From: CAYJAZ01 sp964371865
GTDB taxonomy: Bacteria; Desulfobacterota; Desulfovibrionia; Desulfovibrionales; Desulfovibrionaceae
Reading direction: 5' to 3'
Assembly: GCA_964371865.1 (NCBI GenBank)
Contig: CAYJOR010000013.1
Location: 1 to 55,381 of the forward strand
DNA: 55,381 nucleotides
Shown here: positions 1-6,572 of the stretch, one piece after another
Layout of the letters: every line of letters starts with the position of its first letter
Position numbering within the stretch: position 1 is the stretch's first letter
Notes under the pieces: model-generated
The model's database searches: none
Seen by the model: only the letters and a program-made list of their open reading frames with translations
Told to the model about the DNA's origin: nothing
Program-made: the position numbers and the translations under genes

Positions 1-2
1 CC

Positions 3-521
3 GACGAGATTAAGTCTATAGTGTCGATTGAGCAAGTATTATCTGTCATGTATGGCCTTGAAGTCAAAAATCGTATGGATTGCCCCATACATGGCGGAGA
101 TAATTGTTTTATCGTCAAAGATAACTATTTCAAATGCTTTTCTTGTAATGAAAGTGGCGATATTTTTGGACTTGTGGAAGTTCTAAGCAAAGTTGATTTC
201 AAGGAAGCTTTCAAAATTATATGTGAAAACTTCAATATCCCTAATTCAGCTACAACTAAAGAGGAGAAGCTAGAATATAATAAAAAACTTGAACAAGCCA
301 AAAAAGAGCAGGAAGTGCGAAAACTCCTAACGAAAGTACGCAATTATCAGCAAGTAAAAATTTGTGAAGCCTTAAGAAGCTTACGAACTTCATCGGGTGA
401 TAGTTTTCCCGAAAAGCACTTAGAGGAATTATTATCACGATTTGAAAACAAACCCGATTTCTTCATTAAGCATGATATTCGTGCACATCTTGAGGGTATG
501 TTGATGAGGTATAAGAATTAG
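3..521 (+). CDS. CHC2 zinc-finger (DnaG-type primase) domain protein, 5' end cut by window
   Basis: The N-terminal part carries a DnaG-like zinc-binding pattern: C-P-x-H, then C-F-x-C about 16 residues later, followed by the G-D-I-F-G-L segment typical of CHC2 fingers. The rest is charged and helical, with no TOPRIM or polymerase domain, so at about 170 residues this is a stand-alone zinc-finger protein rather than a full primase. A GTG at 21 could be the start, but the frame stays open to the window edge. The upstream codons (DEIKSI) fit the usual helix before the finger, so the true start probably lies outside. Such proteins are frequent in integrative elements, where they may help replication initiation; that role is inferred. 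No gene of known function sits beside it in the window. Confidence 0.7.
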   Translation, partial: DEIKSIVSIEQVLSVMYGLEVKNRMDCPIHGGDNCFIVKDNYFKCFSCNESGDIFGLVEVLSKVDFKEAFKIICENFNIPNSATTKEEKLEYNKKLEQAKKEQEVRKLLTKVRNYQQVKICEALRSLRTSSGDSFPEKHLEELLSRFENKPDFFIKHDIRAHLEGMLMRYKN

Positions 522-560
522 CAATATATATAGCAGTCTAAAAATACGGCATATTTTCAC

Positions 561-589
561 TTGATAAAAATAGAGCTTTTCTCTATAAC
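561..589 (+). promoter_or_regulatory. Sigma70-type promoter of the small hydrophobic peptide gene
   Basis: TTGATA (561-566) and TATAAC (584-589) are separated by exactly 17 bases, close to the sigma70 consensus. Transcription would begin near 596, so the mRNA starts just before the segment that can pair with the Shine-Dalgarno sequence of the peptide gene. A short inverted repeat (AGAG/CTCT) lies in the spacer. Confidence 0.6.
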
Positions 590-599
590 GGCTTTTGGG

Positions 600-637
600 T
601 AATCCTCTGATGAGAATTTATTCTATAAGGAGGATTA
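600..637 (+). promoter_or_regulatory. Leader hairpin hiding the ribosome binding site
   Basis: TAATCCTCT (600-608) can pair with GGAGGATTA (629-637) over nine positions, one of them a G-U pair. The right arm contains the strong AAGGAGG Shine-Dalgarno sequence (627-633) of the peptide gene starting at 638. Because the predicted transcript starts near 596, the first-made RNA would fold with its ribosome binding site blocked. This is a known device of type I toxin mRNAs, which need processing or refolding before translation. Confidence 0.6.
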
Positions 638-709
638 ATGGAAGACTTTATAGTTGCTATTTTGGCAAATGTAGTTGCAGGAATTATCCTCGCATTATTG
701 CTCAAATAA
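638..709 (+). CDS. 23-residue hydrophobic peptide, candidate type I toxin
   Basis: An ATG at 638 follows a near-perfect AAGGAGG site by four bases and opens a 23-codon frame ending at 709. The peptide begins MEDF, continues as a single stretch of Ile, Val, Ala, Leu and Gly able to span a membrane, and ends in a lone Lys. Size and composition resemble membrane-acting type I toxins of the Fst/Ldr group, although the proline and charged tail common in Fst and Ldr are absent. A dedicated promoter, a masked ribosome binding site and a facing minus-strand promoter support a regulated toxin. It could instead be another small membrane protein of the element. The function is inferred from layout, not from a database match. 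Confidence 0.5.
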   Translation: MEDFIVAILANVVAGIILALLLK

Positions 710-744
710 ATTAATCAAATTAATTAGAGGCAATTAAAGAGGTC

Positions 745-777
745 TGCCACCACGAAAACCAGAATTTCATGGTGGCA
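745..777. terminator. 13-bp hairpin between converging transcripts
   Basis: TGCCACCACGAAA (745-757) and TTTCATGGTGGCA (765-777) form a 13-bp stem with one mismatch and a 7-base loop. It lies just downstream of the small peptide gene, where the transcript from the facing minus-strand promoter would also arrive. Neither side has a strong T run, so it may be an RNA stability structure or a weak bidirectional terminator. Confidence 0.4.
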
Positions 778-869
778 ATTAAGATTTCTTTGATGTTTAT
801 CAACCCTGTTAACATCAGAGGGCTTACCCGTTAGGGTGGTAAGTGTTAGAGCACTTATTGCCCTTTCTT
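745..869 (-). ncRNA. Candidate structured antisense RNA (antitoxin-like)
   Basis: RNA read leftwards from the promoter at 876-904 would contain several nested stems: GGGC/GCCC (820-823 with 860-863), ACCC/GGGT with a four-base loop (826-837), AAGTG/CACTT (841-856), a 7-bp stem (791-797 with 811-817), then the 13-bp hairpin at 745-777. No convincing reading frame was seen in it, only a 16-codon frame without a ribosome site. Converging on the small peptide gene, it would be placed to act as its antisense antitoxin. The 3' end is a guess. Confidence 0.35.
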
Positions 870-875
870 GTCTTT

Positions 876-904
876 AAAATAAGAACTTTGATGAAAATTG
901 TCAA
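876..904 (-). promoter_or_regulatory. Minus-strand sigma70-type promoter facing the small peptide gene
   Basis: On the minus strand TTGACA (plus positions 899-904) and TATTTT (876-881) are separated by exactly 17 bases. Transcription would start near 869 and run left through the structured region towards the peptide gene. Confidence 0.5.
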
Positions 905-1100
905 GATAAAATTGAAAAGCCAAAAACTCAAAAAAATTGACATCTTTCATCGCCCATAAGAACTTTACAAAATTAAAAGGATAATTTTACAAAAAAAGAG
1001 TAAAATCCATTGAGCTAATACTGCACTCGAACTAAATGCAAAATTCTAAGTTCAATGATTCAAATTTTACTTATTTTAGAAAAAAATAAAAAAAGTTTAT

Positions 1101-1123
1101 TTTTACGGTATATTTTACGGTAT
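1101..1123 (+). repeat. Tandem 11-bp direct repeat TTTTACGGTAT
   Basis: TTTTACGGTAT occurs at 1101-1111 and again at 1113-1123, a 12-bp period, about 60 bases inside the tRNA-like border. A related ATACGGCATATTTT occurs near 544-557. Short direct repeats next to an attachment core are where tyrosine integrases and excision factors bind, so these may be arm-type sites. Confidence 0.4.
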
Positions 1124-1181
1124 GTGGAAAATTTATAAATAAAAAATCTTGTAATATCAATATGTTTGTATGGTGAAGGTC

Positions 1182-1198
1182 GTCCTCTCTCTCCGCCA
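1182..1198 (+). other. attR-like site: duplicated 3' end of a tRNA-Ser gene
   Basis: The 17 bases at 1182-1198 match the 3' end of a bacterial serine tRNA: the tail of the T arm, an acceptor strand TCTCTCC, discriminator G and encoded CCA. The sequence just upstream does not continue as a tRNA, since T-loop, anticodon and D arm are all missing. This is what the distal end of an element integrated into a tRNA 3' end looks like. A tRNA-derived terminator at 1225 supports the reading. Confidence 0.65.
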
Positions 1199-1224
1199 CT
1201 AAAATTTTTTATAAATAATTATAT

Positions 1225-1267
1225 AGCCTCATAATGTTCATAAAGCATTGTGGGGCTTTACTTTTTA
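1225..1267 (+). terminator. Rho-independent terminator, probably of the displaced tRNA-Ser gene
   Basis: AGCCTCATAATG (1225-1236) pairs with CATTGTGGGGCT (1247-1258), including G-U pairs, and is followed by TTACTTTTT. No gene ends immediately before it; only the tRNA-Ser 3' fragment does. It is best explained as the original terminator of that tRNA, separated from the gene by integration. Confidence 0.55.
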
Positions 1268-1658
1268 AGTTGAGTAGAGTTTCGATATCATTTTTTTGTA
1301 AGATTGACTATTTAATTACTTTTAGATTCAAAAACTATTTTTCTAAAGAAAAGTAATAAAAAATTGTCGATAAAATCTTTATTAATATTCAGAAGCTTAA
1401 TATAATAACTGAAACGTTTTCCTTAGAAGTCAAATTGAAAGAGAATACTCTTTTAAGAAGATTAACACGAACCTAATGCTATTCTACGTTTAGTTCTGTG
1501 TAACTGCAAGAAGAAGGGGTAATTATTTCAAAATATACGTAATTTGAATAAAAAATTACTTTAATGTTATTCAAAAGGAAAAAGAATTAAGTTACTAAGA
1601 TATTACAGAAGCTCTTGCTATTACGAGAGGTTTTAGTAAATCAAAATCGGAGATAAAT
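1268..1658. other. AT-rich intergenic region, no gene seen
   Basis: About 390 bases with stops in all frames and no recognisable RNA gene. It presumably contains the promoter of the OmpH-like gene at 1659, but no box stands out enough to name. A modest ribosome site (GGAGA) precedes the ATG at 1659. Confidence 0.4.
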
Positions 1659-2138
1659 ATGGCTGAAAAAAGTAGTAGTTGTGTAAGAGAAGTTTTTGCA
1701 TTTATAGTGGCATTTATTCTGGGTGCTAGTTTATGCGCTCTTTACTTTTCAGAGTTCAAGAGTTCCGAAAAAATAGCAAGCGTTGATGTGCAGGTGCTTG
1801 CTAATAATTCCTCGCAAGTGATAGCTCTACAAAAAGAATATCAGTTAGAAATTCAAAAACTACAAGAGTGGTTAAACTCAGTAAAACTAGAAGTTGAGAG
1901 CGAACTTAACGAAGATAAACAAAAAGAACTTCTTGATAAATATAATCAAGAATATGCACTAAAACAAGCTAACATAAAAGCAGCGTATGATTCTCAACTT
2001 AAACGAATAGATGAAAATATTACACGCATTATTCATGAAGAAGCTAAAAATCTTGGTTATGATATTATTATCAACAAAAGCTCTGTTTTAGTCGGTACGG
2101 ACAATATTACAGAAGAAATCATAAAAAAAATACAATAG
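1659..2138 (+). CDS. OmpH/Skp-like periplasmic coiled-coil protein
   Basis: The 159-residue product has an N-terminal membrane segment (about residues 11-30, FAFIVAFILGASLCALYF) and then a long charged helix rich in Gln, Lys and Glu, a likely coiled coil. The last 40 residues include GYDIIINKSSVLVGTDNIT, which fits the C-terminal pattern of the OmpH/Skp family (ile-leu-rich strand, 'vlYg..diT..v' and a final amphipathic stretch). Skp is a periplasmic holdase for outer-membrane proteins. The retained hydrophobic segment may act as an anchor instead of a cleaved signal, since no clear cleavage motif is visible. The usual Skp neighbours bamA and lpxD are absent, so this is probably a family member other than the main Skp. 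A bidirectional terminator follows. Confidence 0.65.
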   Translation: MAEKSSSCVREVFAFIVAFILGASLCALYFSEFKSSEKIASVDVQVLANNSSQVIALQKEYQLEIQKLQEWLNSVKLEVESELNEDKQKELLDKYNQEYALKQANIKAAYDSQLKRIDENITRIIHEEAKNLGYDIIINKSSVLVGTDNITEEIIKKIQ

Positions 2139-2151
2139 CTATTGCTTAATT

Positions 2152-2189
2152 AGAAAACCTCTGCATGATTCATGTAGAGGTTTTCTTTT
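2152..2189. terminator. Bidirectional rho-independent terminator
   Basis: AGAAAACCTCT (2152-2162) and AGAGGTTTTCT (2176-2186) are perfect complements. Inner pairs extend the stem to 15 bp around a 5-base loop, and TTTT follows. It sits between the convergent OmpH-like and EAL genes and can serve both. Confidence 0.85.
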
Positions 2190-2208
2190 ACACATTTTAG
2201 AAGTAGAC

Positions 2209-3444
2209 TTAGCAACATGGTTCAAGCTCTTCAAGAGGGCGTGGTTTACTATAGAGGAATCCTTGAGAGTAGTTTACGCTGTATTTTTCTAATACAGCTT
2301 GAATTTCTTCATTCTCAACAAATTCCGCAATTGTTTTTGCTCCAATAAGTTCCGCCATAAAGCAGATGGATCTTAGAATGATAACGTTATTTTCTGATGT
2401 TGCAATATCTTTAATAATTGTACCGTCAATCTTAATAAATTTGGGCGAGAGTGAAATAATAGTTGTGTAGGTAGCATAGCCTGAGCCAAAATCATCAACT
2501 GAGATACGGCAACCATAACTACGAACTTTTTCAACAAAATCGAAAAGCATTTCGTCTTGATAGTTTTCTGTTTCTACAAATTCAATTATTATACGATTTG
2601 AATTAGGGTGCTTCTCTAATTGTCTGTAGAACCAAGTTCTAAAAGATTCACTTGAGATATCATATGCAGAAATATTGATAGAAAGCTCTTCAGTACGGTC
2701 GGTAAACTCATGCAGAGCACGCTTAATCATAGCGATACTTAAGCGATTGTAGATTTTATATTTTTTTGCAATATCTAGGAATCGGTATGGAGTGTACACT
2801 GCACCATTTGTATCTATTAAGCGCATAAGTGCTTCATATTTATCAATTTTACCTGTTTCGTTGTTGCGAATACCATGATAGTAAGGAATAACTCGATTTT
2901 CTTTCATTGCAAAGTTGATTAAATTTAATATTTGCGCATCATTTTTTATTGAGTCAGCAACGTCAAGAATATCAGGAGTGATGATAAAGTTTTCTCTTGT
3001 TTCTTTTGCATTTAAAAGAGCATGAAGAGCACGTTCAATGAGTCTATCTTCTTGTAATACTACAGCAAAGCGAGAAACAGCGCTTATATCAATTTCTGAA
3101 GATGCCGCAGATTCAAATTGCATATAAAATTGCTTCATCAAAGCAAGAAAGTCTTCTTTAGATATACTCTCGCCTGCGGCAAGAACAAAGTTACTGTAAT
3201 TATATGTATAAAGGAAAATTTTATCGTCAAGCCCAAACTGTTTTAAAGCATTTTGTACGTTATATAAAACATCCTTACAGCCTGCATAATAAGTTTCTTC
3301 ACCATAGGCCGCAATAGAGAGATCAGCATTAACAACTTCTGTCATGCAAAGCTTATTCAGTTTTAATGTACTTAAGTCTTGACGAAACTTCATAGCATTA
3401 GGTACACCGAAATGATAATCTATATATACATCATTTGTCATCAA
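2209..3444 (-). CDS. Degenerate GGDEF-EAL protein, probable c-di-GMP phosphodiesterase
   Basis: The C-terminal half (residues 185-405) is an EAL domain with the expected catalytic set: E204 in YEALMRL, N257 in NIS, E288 in IIEFVE, D317-D318 in DDFGSG, K338 in IKID, E374 in AEFVE and Q394 in SQGF. It should therefore hydrolyse cyclic di-GMP to pGpG using Mg or Mn ions. Residues 1-165 have the size of a GGDEF domain but no GGDEF signature, so that part is probably a regulatory or dimerising remnant. No transmembrane segment is visible, so a cytoplasmic enzyme is expected. It is transcribed alone, divergent from the ROK regulator of the sugar cassette. A CHASE-GGDEF cyclase lies about 8 kb away. 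Confidence 0.85.
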   Translation of the reverse strand: MMTNDVYIDYHFGVPNAMKFRQDLSTLKLNKLCMTEVVNADLSIAAYGEETYYAGCKDVLYNVQNALKQFGLDDKIFLYTYNYSNFVLAAGESISKEDFLALMKQFYMQFESAASSEIDISAVSRFAVVLQEDRLIERALHALLNAKETRENFIITPDILDVADSIKNDAQILNLINFAMKENRVIPYYHGIRNNETGKIDKYEALMRLIDTNGAVYTPYRFLDIAKKYKIYNRLSIAMIKRALHEFTDRTEELSINISAYDISSESFRTWFYRQLEKHPNSNRIIIEFVETENYQDEMLFDFVEKVRSYGCRISVDDFGSGYATYTTIISLSPKFIKIDGTIIKDIATSENNVIILRSICFMAELIGAKTIAEFVENEEIQAVLEKYSVNYSQGFLYSKPRPLEELEPCC

Positions 3445-3664
3445 AGCAAACTCCCTACCTGCTTAAATTGAATTTTAAAACAATAATCCTTTTTTATAAA
3501 AAGCACAAGTGTTATGTTTGAAGTTTGTTCAATTTTCTTCTAAGATAGTGAATTTTTTATGAATTTATTTTTATAAATAAAAAACGTTAAATTATAAGAT
3601 TAATTGTAATTAGTTATAATATCAAAACTAATTAAATGTTTAGATACTATAACAAAAAAACTGA

Positions 3665-3693
3665 TTGACTTTGTCTTAACAAAGTTATATAAT
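3665..3693 (+). promoter_or_regulatory. Sigma70-type promoter of the sugar cassette
   Basis: TTGACT (3665-3670) and TATAAT (3688-3693) with a 17-base spacer form a near-consensus promoter 68 bases upstream of the ROK regulator start. The flanking AT-rich 3445-3742 region separates this gene from the divergent EAL gene. No clear palindromic ROK operator could be singled out. Confidence 0.7.
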
Positions 3694-3760
3694 CAACATC
3701 GTTAATACTAGATAAACTTGTTCTATAAAAATCTATACAAAAATGCAATGTAGGTGTGGT

Positions 3761-5014
3761 ATGAATAGTGTTGCCGGAAATAATTATAGCGATTTAAGTG
3801 AAATGAATCGTTCGGCTATAGTTAAAATACTACAGAAGCGAGAAGTTTGTACTCGTGCTGAGATAGCAAGACTTACAGGACTCACTCAAGCTTCTATTAC
3901 AAAAATCATTGCTACTTTAATGGATATGGGAATAGTCTCTGAAATTGGCAGTGTTGGTGGTTGCGGAAATAGGCGTGCAATCGGATTAAAGCTAAATGCG
4001 GATAAGTACCAAGTTGTAGGAATAAAATTAGGGCGAAATATGTACGCCACCGGTTGTTTTGATATCTCGGGGAAATTATATAATCAAAAACTCACAAACT
4101 TTTCACCGAGAGATGATAGAAATACTGTTCTTAAAATGATAAAAGAGCAAGTAGAATTTGAAATAGATAATAATCCACATGTTGTAGCCGTGGGGCTTGC
4201 TTTACCTGGACCATACCTTAGAGATGAGGGATATGTTGCTGTTATATCTCAGATGAATGAATGGAAAGATATAAATTTTAATAAAGAATTTTGTAACGCA
4301 TTCTCAGTTCCGGTTTTTATCGAACATGATGCAAATGCCGGAGCACTAGCCTCTTGGTGGTTTGAGGATAGAGAAGAACCAATTCGCTCTTTAGCATATT
4401 TATTAGTTGGCGATGGTGTAGGGTGCGGAATCATCGAAAATGGTAGACTACTACTAGGTTCACAAGGTGCTGCGTGCGAGATAGGACATACAAGTATTGA
4501 CCTAAATGGTGAGCGCTGTGAATGTGGAAACTATGGCTGTTTGGAGCTTTTTTGCTCTGCCACAGCTATGATAAATCGAATAAAAAAAGAAATTCCATCT
4601 CTTATTGAGGTTGAAAAATGCGAAAAAAGCGAATGTTGTTATAAATTATTTGATTTAGCACGGGCAGGTGATAAAGTTGCTATAAGTATTATTGATGATT
4701 TTGCAAAATACCTTGCTTATACCTGTGTAAATTTAATCAATCTTTATAATCCAAATCTTATAATAATTGGTGATATACTCTCAAAAGGCGGTGATTTACT
4801 ACTGCCGAAGATTAAAGAGATAGTTGCGGATAGAGTAGTTCCAAGTCTCTATAGAAATACAAGTATAGAAATAACAAAATTATCTATCGATCCAACTCTT
4901 TATGGTGCAGCAGCAAGTGCAGCCAAACAGGTGCTCTGTTCGCCGACAAATTTCTTAAGTAATAAAGATTTCAAAACTAATGGTAAACAATTTAAAAATG
5001 GAGGGCAAGCATGA
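3761..5014 (+). CDS. ROK-family (NagC/XylR type) transcriptional regulator
   Basis: The N-terminal region (from MNRSAIVKILQ) is a MarR-like winged helix: 'TRAEIARLTGLTQASITKIIATLMDMGIV'-type order, the standard ROK recognition helix. The rest is an actin-fold sugar-binding domain with EIGH and the zinc signature C-x-C-G-x-x-G-C-x-E (around CECGNYGCLE). ROK regulators release DNA when bound to a sugar or sugar phosphate. An in-frame ATG at 3743 would add six residues, but AGG at 3752-3754 is well spaced only for the ATG at 3761, which I prefer. It overlaps mmsA by 4 bases (ATGA), so it probably heads and controls the ABC importer and isomerase-kinase genes that follow. Confidence 0.85.
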   Translation: MNSVAGNNYSDLSEMNRSAIVKILQKREVCTRAEIARLTGLTQASITKIIATLMDMGIVSEIGSVGGCGNRRAIGLKLNADKYQVVGIKLGRNMYATGCFDISGKLYNQKLTNFSPRDDRNTVLKMIKEQVEFEIDNNPHVVAVGLALPGPYLRDEGYVAVISQMNEWKDINFNKEFCNAFSVPVFIEHDANAGALASWWFEDREEPIRSLAYLLVGDGVGCGIIENGRLLLGSQGAACEIGHTSIDLNGERCECGNYGCLELFCSATAMINRIKKEIPSLIEVEKCEKSECCYKLFDLARAGDKVAISIIDDFAKYLAYTCVNLINLYNPNLIIIGDILSKGGDLLLPKIKEIVADRVVPSLYRNTSIEITKLSIDPTLYGAAASAAKQVLCSPTNFLSNKDFKTNGKQFKNGGQA

Positions 5015-6567
5015 AGCGACCTTACATTCTAAAAATGCAAGGTATAACAAAAGTTTTCCCCGGAGTAAAAGCACTTGATAATGTGATTTTTGAAGTGCAA
5101 GAAGGAAATATTCATTCTATTTGCGGAGAAAATGGAGCTGGTAAATCAACTTTAATGAAAGTGTTATCCGGTGTTTATCCTCATGGAACGTACGAAGGCG
5201 AAATCATCTTTAATGGTAAGGAGCTTGAAGCTCATAATATTAAAGATTCTGAAAGAGCTGGTATAGTTATTATACATCAAGAACTCACGATGATTCCAGA
5301 ACTTTCTGTTATGGAAAATATTTTCATGGGTAATGAGATAATAAAAAATGGGCTTATAGATTGGAGAGAAACCGAGCGTAGAACCTTAGAACTTCTCGAA
5401 AAAATAGGTTTGAGTATCAACCCTCAAACACCTATTAAAAATCTAGGTGTTGGGCAGCAACAAATGGTTGAAATTGCTAAAGCTCTTTCAAAAAATGTAA
5501 AATTACTCATTCTTGACGAACCAACTTCAGCGCTCAATGAAGTCGACTCTGAAAATCTTCTAAAACTAATGCTTGATCTAAAAAGCAAGGGTATTACCTG
5601 TATTATGATTTCGCATAAGTTGAATGAAATAGCATATGTGTCAGACGCTGTTACCGTTATTCGAGACGGGCAAACAGTAGAAACTTATGATGTTGTCGCC
5701 GGTGAAGTTGATGAAGATAGAATCATCTGTTCGATGGTTGGTAGGGCGATTGATAATAGATATCCTCCACATGAACCAAAGCATGGGGACGTTATCTTTG
5801 AAGTTTCAAACTGGACAGTAGAAGACCCTAATATTCCAAATAGAATTATTTGTGATAATGCTTCTTTCAGCATTAAAGCTGGAGAAATTATAGGCTTTGC
5901 AGGTCTTGTAGGGGCTGGGCGTACAGAACTTATGCGTTCTATTTTTGGTAAGAATTATGGTTTATTCCATCATGGTGTAATGAAACTACACGGCAAAGAA
6001 ATTGAAGTGCCTGATGTGCAATCAGCTATTGATCAAGGTTTAGCCTATGTTTCTGAAGATAGAAAAATGTTAGGTTTGAACTTACTTGATAGCATAAAAA
6101 CAACTATTGTTTCTGCGAACTTAGATGAAATAACAACAGGTGCTCTTTTAGATTTTGATAAAGAAACTCAAGTTGCAGAAAAATCAAAAGTTGAGCTTGG
6201 AATTAAAACAAAAGATGTAGAGAACGGAGTAACAACACTTTCAGGTGGAAATCAGCAGAAAGTTGTTCTTGCAAAATGGCTTTTCACACATCCTGAAGTA
6301 TTGATTCTAGATGAACCGACTCGTGGAATCGACGTTGGTGCAAAATACGAAATCTATAAACTAATTCATAAAGTAGCTGATGAAGGTAAAGGAGTTATCA
6401 TAATTTCTTCTGAACTTCCTGAACTTCTTGGTATGTCTGACAGAATTTACACAATCTGTGAGGGTAGAATAACAGGTGAACTTGATAAAAAAGATGCCAA
6501 TCAAGAATCGCTTATGCGCTTAATGACAACCACCAATAAAGGTGAAAACAATAATAAAAGAGTGTAA
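5011..6567 (+). CDS. mmsA: Multiple monosaccharide ABC transporter ATP-binding protein
   Basis: This 518-residue protein has two fused ABC ATPase domains, as in all CUT2 sugar importers. The first has a canonical Walker A (GENGAGKST), signature GVGQQQ and Walker B LLILDEPTSAL. The second has GLVGAGRTE, LSGGNQQK and VLILDEPTRGID. The 'YPHGTYEGEIIFNGKE' style insertion after the first Walker A and the neighbour order match the MmsA/GguA branch, which serves ChvE-type binding proteins rather than ribose or galactose systems. It powers uptake at the inner membrane with the product of the gene 5 bases downstream. The start ATG overlaps the ROK stop and has a GGAGG site. Confidence 0.88.
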   Translation: MKRPYILKMQGITKVFPGVKALDNVIFEVQEGNIHSICGENGAGKSTLMKVLSGVYPHGTYEGEIIFNGKELEAHNIKDSERAGIVIIHQELTMIPELSVMENIFMGNEIIKNGLIDWRETERRTLELLEKIGLSINPQTPIKNLGVGQQQMVEIAKALSKNVKLLILDEPTSALNEVDSENLLKLMLDLKSKGITCIMISHKLNEIAYVSDAVTVIRDGQTVETYDVVAGEVDEDRIICSMVGRAIDNRYPPHEPKHGDVIFEVSNWTVEDPNIPNRIICDNASFSIKAGEIIGFAGLVGAGRTELMRSIFGKNYGLFHHGVMKLHGKEIEVPDVQSAIDQGLAYVSEDRKMLGLNLLDSIKTTIVSANLDEITTGALLDFDKETQVAEKSKVELGIKTKDVENGVTTLSGGNQQKVVLAKWLFTHPEVLILDEPTRGIDVGAKYEIYKLIHKVADEGKGVIIISSELPELLGMSDRIYTICEGRITGELDKKDANQESLMRLMTTTNKGENNNKRV

Positions 6568-6572
6568 AAGTT

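Larger units (their letters stand above)
1..1200. mobile_element. End of an integrated genetic element (prophage, satellite or ICE remnant)
   Basis: This stretch differs from the housekeeping DNA that follows. It holds a CHC2 zinc-finger gene of the type common in phage satellites and plasmids, a tiny hydrophobic peptide gene, structured non-coding DNA and a short copy of a tRNA-Ser 3' end at its right border. tRNA 3' ends are classic integration targets of tyrosine recombinases, and the recombinase gene usually lies at the opposite end, which would be outside this window. The element type is inferred from its edge only. Confidence 0.6.

Noticed and set aside
745..870. 16-codon frame (MKFWFSWW...) on the minus strand within the structured RNA
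   Set aside because: It has no Shine-Dalgarno sequence and its codons form the arms of the 13-bp hairpin, so an RNA role is simpler.
1150..1200. Complete tRNA-Ser gene
   Set aside because: Only the 3' 17 bases match. The T-loop, variable arm, anticodon and D arm are absent upstream.
2209..3444. Active diguanylate cyclase domain in the EAL protein
   Set aside because: No GGDEF signature or related A-site sequence occurs in the N-terminal half.
5011..6567. xylG or rbsA/mglA as the name of the sugar ATPase
   Set aside because: The ATPase insertion, permease length and ChvE-type binding protein fit the MmsA/GguA branch better.
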